Part shown: positions 1-5,626 of the stretch, one piece after another | Layout of the letters: each line of letters starts with the position of its first letter | How positions within the stretch are numbered: the stretch's first letter is position 1 | From: Halomonas halophila | GTDB lineage: Bacteria; Pseudomonadota; Gammaproteobacteria; Pseudomonadales; Halomonadaceae | Direction of reading: 5' to 3' | NCBI GenBank assembly: GCA_002433675.1 | Contig: DJIP01000033.1 | Coordinates: 1-6,063 of the forward strand | Length of the DNA: 6,063 nucleotides | Made by a program: the position numbers and the translations under genes | The notes under the pieces: generated by a model | Seen by the model: only the letters and a program-made list of their open reading frames with translations | Databases searched by the model: none | Told to the model about the DNA's origin: nothing

Positions 1-1710
1 GTGCTCCGAGGGCTGGTCGTTCTGCCCGATCAGCAACTCCTCGTAGAGCTTCTCGCCGGGACGTAGTTGGGTGAAGACGATATCTATCTCCCCATGGGGG
101 TTGTCGGCCGTGCGAGGCTCCAGCCCCGACAGTCGAATCATCTGCCTGGCGAGATCGAGAATCTTCACCGGCTGTCCCATGTCCAGCACGAAGACGTCTC
201 CCCCCTGGCCCATGGCGCCTGCCTGGATGACCAGTTGCGCCGCCTCCGGGATGGTCATGAAGTAGCGGGTGATCTCGGGATGGGTCACGGTGACCGGACC
301 ACCTTGTTGAATCTGGCGCCGGAACAGGGGAATCACCGAGCCGGATGACCCCAGTACGTTGCCGAAGCGCACCATGCAGAAGCGGGTGGTCGACGACTGC
401 TCGGCCAGTGCCTGACAGACCAGCTCGGCGAGGCGCTTGCTGGTGCCCATGACGTTGGTAGGGCGCACCGCCTTGTCGCTGGAAATCAGCACAAAGGTCG
501 ATACTCCGCTGTCGATGGCCGCTCGGGCAGCGGCCAGGGTGCCAAAGGTATTGTTCTTGAGGCTTTCGACCATGTTGTGCTCGACCAAGGGCACATGCTT
601 GTAGGCGGCGGCATGGTAGATGGTATCGACCTTGAAGCCCTGCAGGATGATGCGAAGACGCTCCTGATCCTGGATCGTGCCGAGAAAAGGCTTCAGTTCC
701 ACAGCGAAGCTCAGGCTGTCCAGGAACCCCAGAAGCTCCTGTTCGATCTGGTACAGCGAGTACTCGCAGCTATCGAAAAGCAGCAGTTGGCGTGGTCGTT
801 GCGCCAGTATCTGTCGGCATAATTCCGAGCCGATCGAGCCGCCGGCACCGGTCACCATGACAACCCGGTCGCGGATATTGGCATCCATCAGATCCTGGCG
901 AGGAGGGACCGGGTCTCGGCCCAGAAGTTCTTCGACACTGACGTTGCGAATATCTTCGATCTTCGCTCTTCCCTGAACCACATCATCCAGGCGTGGGATG
1001 GTCTGAATCGTGATATTGAGGGGTTCCAGTGAGGTCACTATCTCCTGGCGACGTCTGCGGCTGGCGCTGGGAATGGCGAGCAGGATCTTTTCGATATTGA
1101 GGCGCTCGACCAGTTCCGCAATATGACGGGGAGAGTGGACCTCGAGCCCTTCGACATGGGTGCCCTCCATACCTCGCCAGTCATCGACGAAGGCCACCGG
1201 AAGGTAGTCACTTCCCTGTCGAAGAGAGGCCACCAACTTGCAGCCTGCCGAGCCTGCGCCATAGATAAGCACCCTGGGCTTATCCTTCATCAGGCGGTGC
1301 TGGTAGAGGCTTCTCAGTGCGAAACGGGTGCCGCCAGTCAGCAGCAGGCTGAGCAGAAAATAGTCGAACAGGATACCTGCAGGAAGCGGGGAAAATATCA
1401 CGCGGCTCAGCAAATCGAGAACCAGCGTCGAGGTGGCAACACCAATAAACAGGGTCACGATGGCACGGCTACCGACGTATCTGAGTACGGCACGATAGAG
1501 GCCGAGCTTGATAAAGACGATCAAGGATATCGCCGTGACAAGTACATTCAAGGCGTAGACAGAAGGGGCGCGAATAAAGGCGCCAAAAAGCCCGTTGATG
1601 GCCATGGATGCGATGAGGCTGGCCTCGATAAGCATGATATCGGCGACGAGCTGAAATATCCTTTTCTTGCGACGAGGGAGTCGCAAGGCGGCTTCGATCA
1701 TATTGCCCAT
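1..1710 (-). CDS. Membrane-anchored nucleotide-sugar 4,6-dehydratase, WbpM/CapD/PglF class (3' end outside window)
   Basis: The 570 residues in the window lack a stop; full-length relatives have about 620-670, so the C-terminus is missing. The N-terminus is basic (RLPRRKKR, 10-17) and is followed by about four hydrophobic stretches (roughly 18-45, 52-72, 84-103, 112-128). A first Rossmann-like motif GAGSAG lies at 151-156. The catalytic SDR domain starts at about 283 with TGAGGSIG (287-294), then AAAYKHVPLVE (367-377), SSDK (410-413) and MGTSK (421-425). Met421 replaces the usual SDR tyrosine, matching the Ser-Met-Lys triad known for WbpM-type enzymes. RPGEKLYEELL (550-560) is the conserved C-terminal motif. 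Family members convert UDP-GlcNAc to its 4-keto-6-deoxy derivative at the inner membrane for O-antigen, capsule or glycoprotein sugars. The exact substrate is inferred. The ATG at 1710 has an AGGGGA element 8 nt upstream; an in-frame ATG also occurs at 1701. The gene is divergent from the epimerase gene at 2310. Confidence 0.93.
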   Translation of the reverse strand, partial: MGNMIEAALRLPRRKKRIFQLVADIMLIEASLIASMAINGLFGAFIRAPSVYALNVLVTAISLIVFIKLGLYRAVLRYVGSRAIVTLFIGVATSTLVLDLLSRVIFSPLPAGILFDYFLLSLLLTGGTRFALRSLYQHRLMKDKPRVLIYGAGSAGCKLVASLRQGSDYLPVAFVDDWRGMEGTHVEGLEVHSPRHIAELVERLNIEKILLAIPSASRRRRQEIVTSLEPLNITIQTIPRLDDVVQGRAKIEDIRNVSVEELLGRDPVPPRQDLMDANIRDRVVMVTGAGGSIGSELCRQILAQRPRQLLLFDSCEYSLYQIEQELLGFLDSLSFAVELKPFLGTIQDQERLRIILQGFKVDTIYHAAAYKHVPLVEHNMVESLKNNTFGTLAAARAAIDSGVSTFVLISSDKAVRPTNVMGTSKRLAELVCQALAEQSSTTRFCMVRFGNVLGSSGSVIPLFRRQIQQGGPVTVTHPEITRYFMTIPEAAQLVIQAGAMGQGGDVFVLDMGQPVKILDLARQMIRLSGLEPRTADNPHGEIDIVFTQLRPGEKLYEELLIGQNDQPSEH

Positions 1711-1718
1711 GGTAGGGG

Positions 1719-1724
1719 TCCCCT
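1719..1724 (-). promoter_or_regulatory. Ribosome binding site of the dehydratase gene, inside a small palindrome
   Basis: On the minus strand AGGGGA lies 8 nt before the ATG at 1710, which supports that start over the ATG at 1701. The element is the left part of the perfect palindrome AGGGG-A-CCCCT (1714-1724). In the mRNA this could form a 4-bp hairpin over the ribosome site. Confidence 0.5.
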
Positions 1725-2258
1725 GCTTGGAAAATCGTCCATATTTTAGGAGGTTGTTTGGACGACTATGCTTTTTCCTCGTTGTCTTGGTTGGCTTTTC
1801 GACGTGCGATTCTTTTCCTGCATCATATCTGCATTGAAATATTTCACCAGCGTCAAAAAACTCCCATTGGTTGATGGTTTTGTTAATTGGTTAACGAGAT
1901 TTAGAGAAGTCATTTCTATGCGTGAAATTAGTGGTGTTCGTATGATGTGAAGGTATGAAGCGAGTCACGTTATGGAGGCGAAATTTTTAGATGACCAAGG
2001 GAAATGTGCTCCTCCTCCATTGAAGTCAATGCAAGAGTGTTGATAATGGCGTGTAGGCAGAGGTTTCGTAAGATTTACTGTGCAGAAAGTTTAAAAATGT
2101 GCAGCTATAGTCTGGCATATGAAGGAGAAAGCGCGGTTGATTGAAACGGCAAATATTATTAGGGACTTTGCCGTCGAGCATTAGATATTGACCAATCGTC
2201 GGACTAGTGAAGCCCTGTGCGTTCTCGAGTCAGGGGGATCCAGCACGGTGGTCGAACG

Positions 2259-2288
2259 TGGCAAGAGTGCCGTGGACGGGCCTTGCCA
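2259..2288 (+). repeat. Inverted repeat (possible mRNA leader hairpin) before the epimerase gene
   Basis: TGGCAAG (2259-2265) and CTTGCCA (2282-2288) are perfect 7-bp inverted arms around a 16-nt loop. The loop itself contains CCG/CGG complementarity. The structure ends 21 nt before the ATG at 2310 and 7 nt before the Shine-Dalgarno region, so it would lie in the leader. No T tract follows, so it is not an intrinsic terminator. A role is not shown. Confidence 0.35.
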
Positions 2289-2295
2289 GCACCAT

Positions 2296-2305
2296 GGGAG
2301 AGGGA
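2296..2305 (+). promoter_or_regulatory. Ribosome binding site that fixes the epimerase start
   Basis: The purine run GGGAGAGGGA (2296-2305) precedes the ATG at 2310. GGGAG sits 9 nt from the ATG. This supports 2310 over the upstream in-frame ATG at 2217, whose extra 31 residues are arginine-rich and precede the normal SDR N-terminus MKVLVTG. Confidence 0.65.
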
Positions 2306-2309
2306 ACAG

Positions 2310-3323
2310 ATGAAGGTGCTTGTTACCGGGATGGCAGGGTTCATCGGCTCGACGCTGGCCGCTCGTCTGGCCCGTGATGGGCTGGAGGTGGTTGGTGTGG
2401 ACAACCTCAACGACTACTACGACGTGTCCTTGAAGAAGGCGCGGCTGGCACGACTCGAGGAATTGCAGAACGTACGTTTCGTGCGGCTGGATCTGGCCGA
2501 TCGCGAGGGCGTTGCCCGACTGTTCGCCGACGAGCGTTTCGATCGTGTCGTACACCTGGCGGCCCAGGCGGGAGTGAGGTACTCCTTGACCCATCCCCAC
2601 GCTTATGTAGATGCCAACCTGGTGGGGCACCTCAATGTGCTGGAAGGATGCCGGCACCAGCAGGTAGAGCACCTGCTCTATGCCTCGTCCAGTTCTGTCT
2701 ATGGCATGAACCAGGTGGTGCCCTTCGCCACGCGCGACAATGTCGATCATCCCGTTAGTCTCTACGCCGCGACCAAGAAGGCCAACGAGCTGATGGCGCA
2801 TACGTACTCGCACCTGTACGGACTGCCGACCACCGGACTCAGGTTCTTCACCGTCTACGGCCCCTGGGGCCGACCGGACATGGCGATGTTCCTGTTTACC
2901 AAGGCGATCCTCGAAGGTCGTCCGATCGACGTCTACAACCACGGGGAAATGTCGCGAGACTTTACCTACGTGGACGACATCGTCGAAGGCATCGCGCGCT
3001 TGCTGGAAGTGGTCCCCAGCGCGGACCCCGACGCCGGCGTGGTCGACGACTCACCGGATCGCAGCAGTGCGCCCTACGCGCTGTACAACATTGGTCACGG
3101 TAGCCCGGTGGGGCTGATGGATTTTATCCATGCCATAGAGTCGGCGCTGGGGCGCAAGGCCGAGTACAACTTCCTGCCAATGCAGCCGGGCGACGTTCCG
3201 CGGACCTGGGCGGATACCTCTGCGCTGTATCGCGCCACCGGTTATCAGCCGCGCATCGGGGTGGATGAGGGCGCGGCGCGCTTCGTCGACTGGTATCGCT
3301 CGTATCATGGCATCGTCGCCTGA
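2310..3323 (+). CDS. UDP-glucuronate 4-epimerase-like NAD-dependent epimerase (CapI/LpsL type)
   Basis: This is a 337-residue extended SDR protein, the usual length for bacterial UDP-glucuronate 4-epimerases (about 330-345). The NAD-binding motif TGMAGFIG is at 6-13 and the adenine-ribose acidic residue region GVDNLNDYYD at 29-38. The catalytic serine lies in ASSSSVYG (125-132), and the YxxxK pair is Y152/K156 (YAATK). The segments QAGVRYSLTHPHAYVDANL (86-104), RFFTVYGPWGRPDMA (178-192) and YNIGHGSPVGLMDFI (259-273) are typical of the UDP-GlcA epimerase branch rather than GalE. The expected reaction is cytosolic interconversion of UDP-glucuronate and UDP-galacturonate, supplying galacturonic acid for LPS or capsule. 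Substrate assignment rests on family resemblance. MKVLVTG right after the start and the purine-rich site support the ATG at 2310. The stop is 3 nt before the next gene, so the two are probably cotranscribed. Confidence 0.92.
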   Translation: MKVLVTGMAGFIGSTLAARLARDGLEVVGVDNLNDYYDVSLKKARLARLEELQNVRFVRLDLADREGVARLFADERFDRVVHLAAQAGVRYSLTHPHAYVDANLVGHLNVLEGCRHQQVEHLLYASSSSVYGMNQVVPFATRDNVDHPVSLYAATKKANELMAHTYSHLYGLPTTGLRFFTVYGPWGRPDMAMFLFTKAILEGRPIDVYNHGEMSRDFTYVDDIVEGIARLLEVVPSADPDAGVVDDSPDRSSAPYALYNIGHGSPVGLMDFIHAIESALGRKAEYNFLPMQPGDVPRTWADTSALYRATGYQPRIGVDEGAARFVDWYRSYHGIVA

Positions 3324-3326
3324 GCC

Positions 3327-4601
3327 ATGCGCACGTCGCCGGGTATGGTAGGGCACCATCGAGGATGGTTGGCGCGGCCCTCCTCGGCGATCCAGGGGCT
3401 GGCGCTGTTCGCCTTTCTCTCGAGCCTGCTGACGCTACCCTGGGCGTATCGGTTCACCGGCCTGGCGATGGTGTCACTGGCGGCGATGGCTATTGTGATG
3501 CGGCGCAGCCTTCCCCGGGATGCCGAGTCCCTTGCATGGGTGGCAATGCTGGCGCTTTTCGGTTGTCAACTGGTGCTGGACGCCGGACGTAGCGGAGCGC
3601 CCCTGGCGCGTTATACCACCCCGTCACTGCCGTGGTGGCCCTGGCTGGGGCTGCTTTTGTTATTGGCATGGTGTGCCAGGCCTCCCGCGGAGTGCTGGTG
3701 GTGGCGTGGGATAACCCTGGGCGCGGTGCTTTCCGGGCTGAAGGCGCTGTATGACCGACTGATCGAAGATGAGCGACGGGCCGGGGATCTGATCAACGCC
3801 ATTCCCTTCGGCAATCTTAGCCTGGTGTTCGGGGTGCTCAGCCTGGTGTGGTGGCTCGACAATGTGAGTGAAGGGCGGCGCGGCCTGTTCCTCTGGTGGG
3901 CGGCGCTGGGGGCGGTGATGGGACTGCTCGGCTCGCTGCTGTCCGGCACCCGCGGCGGTTGGCTGACCCTGCCGCTGGTGATGCTGGTGCTGATCATGCG
4001 CCACGGCCAGCGGGCGCGCCTTTACTGGTCGGCGCTTGCACCCCGCCGGCGCTTCGCCTTCCGGCTGACCGTTACCCTGGTGATCGGCGTGGCGACCCTG
4101 GTGGCGCTGCCTCGGCTGTGGGCTCTGGCCGAAGATATCGTCCTGCTGTGGCGCCAGGGGGCCGTTGATACCAATGCGGGCTTGCGCTGGCATCTGTGGG
4201 GCATCGCCGGCGATGCGTTCGCAGCCCGCCCCCTCTGGGGATGGGGAGAGGACGGTCTGGTGGTCTGGCTCGAGACTCTGATTGCGGCGGGCCAGTTGCC
4301 CGAGGGCATGGCCGGTATCGGGTTTCAGCTTCACAGTGACGTGCTGGACACCGCAGCCCGACGTGGCCTTGCGGGGGTGGCTCTGCTGCTGCTGTTCTAT
4401 GGGGTGCCGTTGGCGAGCTTTGTACGCCGCCTCGATCACGGCGATGGCCAGTGTCGTGCACTCGCCCTGTCCGGCGCGCTGATCGTGGTGATGTATGCGG
4501 GGTTCGGCCTGACCCAGACGATGTTTCGTGACCCCCATACCTTCAGCGCCTATCTGGTGATGTGCGCCGCCTGCTTTGCCCTGCTGAGAACGCGAGGCTG
4601 A
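3327..4601 (+). CDS. O-antigen ligase/polymerase family membrane protein (WaaL/Wzy-like)
   Basis: A 424-residue, very hydrophobic protein with about ten to twelve predicted membrane segments, roughly 22-41, 43-59, 68-85, 102-116, 126-141, 161-177, 187-206, 211-225, 245-263, 347-366, 378-397 and 404-420. Between about 264 and 346 lies one large, mostly soluble loop, expected to be periplasmic. The SGTRGGW motif (206-212) before a membrane helix, the RWHLW...RPLWGWG stretch (287-307) and HSDVLDTAARRG (336-347) match the O-antigen ligase/polymerase domain (Wzy_C family). The loop histidine H336 fits the position of the functionally important histidine of WaaL. The protein would either join undecaprenyl-linked O-chains to lipid A-core or polymerise repeat units; sequence alone does not separate these. 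The ATG is 3 nt after the epimerase stop with no good Shine-Dalgarno, which suggests translational coupling. M7 (3345) is an alternative start. Confidence 0.85.
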   Translation: MRTSPGMVGHHRGWLARPSSAIQGLALFAFLSSLLTLPWAYRFTGLAMVSLAAMAIVMRRSLPRDAESLAWVAMLALFGCQLVLDAGRSGAPLARYTTPSLPWWPWLGLLLLLAWCARPPAECWWWRGITLGAVLSGLKALYDRLIEDERRAGDLINAIPFGNLSLVFGVLSLVWWLDNVSEGRRGLFLWWAALGAVMGLLGSLLSGTRGGWLTLPLVMLVLIMRHGQRARLYWSALAPRRRFAFRLTVTLVIGVATLVALPRLWALAEDIVLLWRQGAVDTNAGLRWHLWGIAGDAFAARPLWGWGEDGLVVWLETLIAAGQLPEGMAGIGFQLHSDVLDTAARRGLAGVALLLLFYGVPLASFVRRLDHGDGQCRALALSGALIVVMYAGFGLTQTMFRDPHTFSAYLVMCAACFALLRTRG

Positions 4602-4653
4602 ACACCGGGCACCCGAGGAACGGTGCAGGAACGGTAGTTGTACAGGCGGAGAT

Positions 4654-4682
4654 AGCGTCCAGCACGCCAGCGTCCAGCACGC
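4654..4682. repeat. Two-copy 14-bp direct repeat
   Basis: AGCGTCCAGCACGC occurs at 4654-4667 and again at 4669-4682, a 15-bp period with one base between copies. It lies in non-coding sequence between the ligase stop and the terminator. Only two copies are present. It is most simply a local tandem duplication. Confidence 0.6.
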
Positions 4683-4696
4683 GAGACAGGCACAGC

Positions 4697-4727
4697 AAAA
4701 AGCCGCCCGAATCCGGGCGGCTTTTTT
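4697..4727. terminator. Bidirectional intrinsic terminator between converging genes
   Basis: The stem GCCGCCCG (4702-4709) pairs with CGGGCGGC (4714-4721) around the loop AATC. Five A residues on the left pair with five of the six T residues on the right, so each strand reads as a GC-rich hairpin followed by a T tract. It lies 95 bases after the ligase stop and, in the other direction, 67 bases after the pyrophosphatase stop, so it can end both transcripts. Confidence 0.93.
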
Positions 4728-4774
4728 GGATGCTTCCCTGGACCAAGCATGGCCTCGGGGAAGCAATCGTCACT

Positions 4775-4788
4775 GGCGCGTCTGCGCC
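4775..4788. repeat. Small hairpin just after the pyrophosphatase stop
   Basis: GGCGC (4775-4779) and GCGCC (4784-4788) are perfect arms around the 4-nt loop GTCT, 5 nt beyond the ppa stop codon. There is no T tract, so it is not a terminator by itself. It may protect the 3' end of the transcript or be chance. Confidence 0.3.
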
Positions 4789-4793
4789 GAGGC

Positions 4794-5324
4794 TCAGGCC
4801 TTGGTATAGGCGGCGGCGGACTTTTCGATGGCCTTGCGGGCGGCCTCGACACCTTCCCAGGATTCCACCTTGACCCACTTGCCCTTCTCGAGATCCTTGT
4901 AGTTCTCGAAGAAGTGGGCGATCTGCTGGCGCAGCAGCTCGGGCAGATCCGTGACTTCCTGAACATCGTCGTAGAGGCTGGACAGCTTGGGGTGCGGGAC
5001 GCACACCAGCTTGGCGTCTTCGCCGGCTTCGTCGGTCATGTTGAGGATGCCCACCGGACGGGCACGGATGACACTGCCGGGTGCGACGGGGTAGGGGGTG
5101 ACCACCAGGGCGTCCAGCGGGTCGCCGTCGTCTGCCAGGGTGTGCGGAATGAAGCCGTAGTTGGCCGGATAGAACATCGGCGTCGCCATGAAGCGGTCGA
5201 CGAGCAGGGCACCCATGTCCTTGTCAATTTCGTACTTCACCGGGGCGTGATTGGCGGGAATCTCGATGGCGACGTAGAGGTCGTTGGGGAGTTCCTTGCC
5301 GGCGGGGATGTTGTCGAAGTTCAT
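4794..5324 (-). CDS. ppa: Inorganic pyrophosphatase, family I
   Basis: At 176 residues it matches the E. coli enzyme in length. The signature [10 protein letters not shown] is at 65-74, and every active-site residue known from the E. coli enzyme can be found, shifted by one because Met is counted: E21, K30, E32, R44, Y52, Y56, D66, D68, D71, D98, D103, K105, Y142 and K143. The enzyme hydrolyses pyrophosphate to two phosphates with Mg2+ in the cytosol and pulls forward biosynthetic reactions, including nucleotide-sugar synthesis. It is expected to be a soluble hexamer, as for bacterial family I enzymes. The start is well supported by GAAGGA 7 nt upstream. It is a single-gene unit with its own sigma70-type promoter (5381-5410) and ends against the terminator at 4697-4727. 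It is a housekeeping gene and need not belong functionally to the adjacent glycan genes. Confidence 0.98.
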   Translation of the reverse strand: MNFDNIPAGKELPNDLYVAIEIPANHAPVKYEIDKDMGALLVDRFMATPMFYPANYGFIPHTLADDGDPLDALVVTPYPVAPGSVIRARPVGILNMTDEAGEDAKLVCVPHPKLSSLYDDVQEVTDLPELLRQQIAHFFENYKDLEKGKWVKVESWEGVEAARKAIEKSAAAYTKA

Positions 5325-5331
5325 GCTCGCG

Positions 5332-5337
5332 TCCTTC
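5332..5337 (-). promoter_or_regulatory. Ribosome binding site of ppa
   Basis: GAAGGA on the minus strand stands 7 nt before the ATG at 5324, which is ideal spacing and confirms the start. Confidence 0.8.
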
Positions 5338-5341
5338 GTTG

Positions 5342-5355
5342 GGCGGATGTCCGCC
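5342..5355 (-). repeat. Inverted repeat in the ppa leader
   Basis: GGCGGA and TCCGCC are perfect 6-bp arms with a 2-nt centre. The repeat lies in the presumed 5' untranslated region, 4 nt upstream of the Shine-Dalgarno element. A second GGCGG/CCGCC pairing is possible with neighbouring bases, so alternative folds exist. No T tract follows immediately, so an attenuator is not evident. Confidence 0.4.
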
Positions 5356-5380
5356 TGGGCGGCGGAAAAAAATCCGTCGG

Positions 5381-5410
5381 ATTATACGAACCCCGTGACG
5401 GGATTACCAA
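5381..5410 (-). promoter_or_regulatory. Sigma70-type promoter of ppa
   Basis: On the minus strand TTGGTA (5405-5410) and a perfect TATAAT (5381-5386) are separated by 18 nt. Transcription would begin near 5374, giving a leader of about 50 nt. The -10 box is consensus and the -35 box matches four of six positions. Confidence 0.8.
5392..5402. promoter_or_regulatory. Palindrome in the ppa promoter spacer, possible operator
   Basis: CCCGT-G-ACGGG is a perfect 11-bp palindrome lying wholly between the -35 and -10 boxes of the ppa promoter. A regulator bound there would block or reshape the promoter. No regulator is identified, and short palindromes do occur by chance in GC-rich DNA. Confidence 0.35.
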
Positions 5411-5576
5411 TATGGTGGGCGTATCTTGACGCGCTGCAGCAAGGCGCGCAAGAGAACCAAAGGACGAGACGACCGGAGGAGACGTAACTAAAGCACAGTA
5501 AACAAAGCCAAAGGCGACTTGTCAGGCATATCAGGGATTCGATGTGTATCATACCGCCGGTAAAGGCGTCGGCCCC

Positions 5577-5592
5577 CTGGCCCACGTCTTGT
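5577..5592 (+). promoter_or_regulatory. Weak sigma54 (RpoN)-like promoter candidate
   Basis: CTGGCCC...TTGT matches the -24/-12 pattern YTGGCACG-N4-TTGC at most conserved bases, with GG and TG at the correct spacing, but the -12 C is replaced by T. A start about 12 nt downstream would fall near 5603, just before the ribosome site at 5616. The placement fits well, but the match is imperfect and I see no enhancer sites. Confidence 0.22.
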
Positions 5593-5615
5593 CGCGTCAT
5601 CCACGCAGGAGTCAC

Positions 5616-5626
5616 AGGAGGTGATC
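5616..5626 (+). promoter_or_regulatory. Very strong Shine-Dalgarno of the phosphatase-like gene
   Basis: AGGAGGTGATC is fully complementary to the 3' end of 16S rRNA. AGGAGG ends 5 nt before the TTG at 5627, which favours that codon as the start. CAGGAG (5606-5611) lies 9 nt before the in-frame GTG at 5621, so GTG remains an alternative. Confidence 0.7.

Larger units (their letters stand above)
1711..2309. other. AT-rich intergenic region between divergent polysaccharide genes
   Basis: These roughly 600 bases separate the minus-strand dehydratase from the plus-strand epimerase. From about 1760 to 2200 the composition is visibly AT-richer than the GC-rich genes on both sides, with runs such as TTTAAAAA and AAATATTATTA. 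The only reading frames are short (60 codons or fewer) and none resembles a known protein. Both flanking genes need promoters here. I found no pair of -35/-10 boxes with good spacing: TTGACG on the minus strand (1851-1856) lies 23 nt from TATGAT (1822-1827), and plus-strand TATAGT (2106-2111) and TATTAT (2154-2159) lack a partner. I saw no ops/JUMPStart core (GGCGGTAG). The region may be a regulatory leader, or the remnant of a gene exchanged within a variable glycan locus. Confidence 0.6.
5325..5620. other. Divergent intergenic region between ppa and the phosphatase-like gene
   Basis: About 300 bases hold the ppa leader and promoter (up to 5410). The rest, 5411-5620, has no convincing gene. 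The plus-strand frame used by the phosphatase-like gene is open only from 5564 (a TAA lies at 5561), and the ATG at 5542 is in another frame. No good sigma70 promoter for the plus-strand gene was found: TTGACG (5426-5431) and TTGTCA (5519-5524) lack a -10 box at proper distance. A weak sigma54-like element is listed separately. Confidence 0.6.

Noticed and set aside
1123..1749. A 208-codon plus-strand reading frame
   Set aside because: It lies antisense to the dehydratase, whose translation shows complete family motifs. The plus-strand product is low-complexity and polar, with no recognisable domain.
1822..1856. A sigma70 promoter for the dehydratase (TTGACG ... TATGAT, minus strand)
   Set aside because: The 23-nt spacing is too large for a standard promoter, and no better partner for either box was found.
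1768..1950. A 60-codon plus-strand reading frame preceded by AGGAGG (1748-1753)
   Set aside because: The spacing of 14 nt is too long, the product matches nothing I recognise, and it lies in AT-rich sequence where the AGGAGG is close to the divergent gene start. It could be revisited with transcript data.
2119..2184. A 21-codon plus-strand frame (begins MKEKARLIE) upstream of the epimerase
   Set aside because: The peptide looks protein-like, but there is no Shine-Dalgarno, no known leader-peptide character and no terminator/antiterminator behind it.
2217..2309. A 31-residue N-terminal extension of the epimerase
   Set aside because: The extension is arginine-rich and unlike the family. The normal SDR start MKVLVTG and a ribosome site support the ATG at 2310.
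2181..2942. A 253-codon minus-strand frame opposite the epimerase
   Set aside because: It is a shadow of the well-supported plus-strand enzyme in GC-rich DNA, with no domain features.
3660..4766. A 368-codon minus-strand frame opposite the ligase gene
   Set aside because: The product is rich in Gln, His, Pro and Arg, as expected when a hydrophobic GC-rich gene is read backwards. It also crosses the terminator at 4697-4727.
4749..5429. A 226-codon plus-strand frame opposite ppa
   Set aside because: It is antisense to a pyrophosphatase with all active-site residues intact, and it runs through the ppa promoter.
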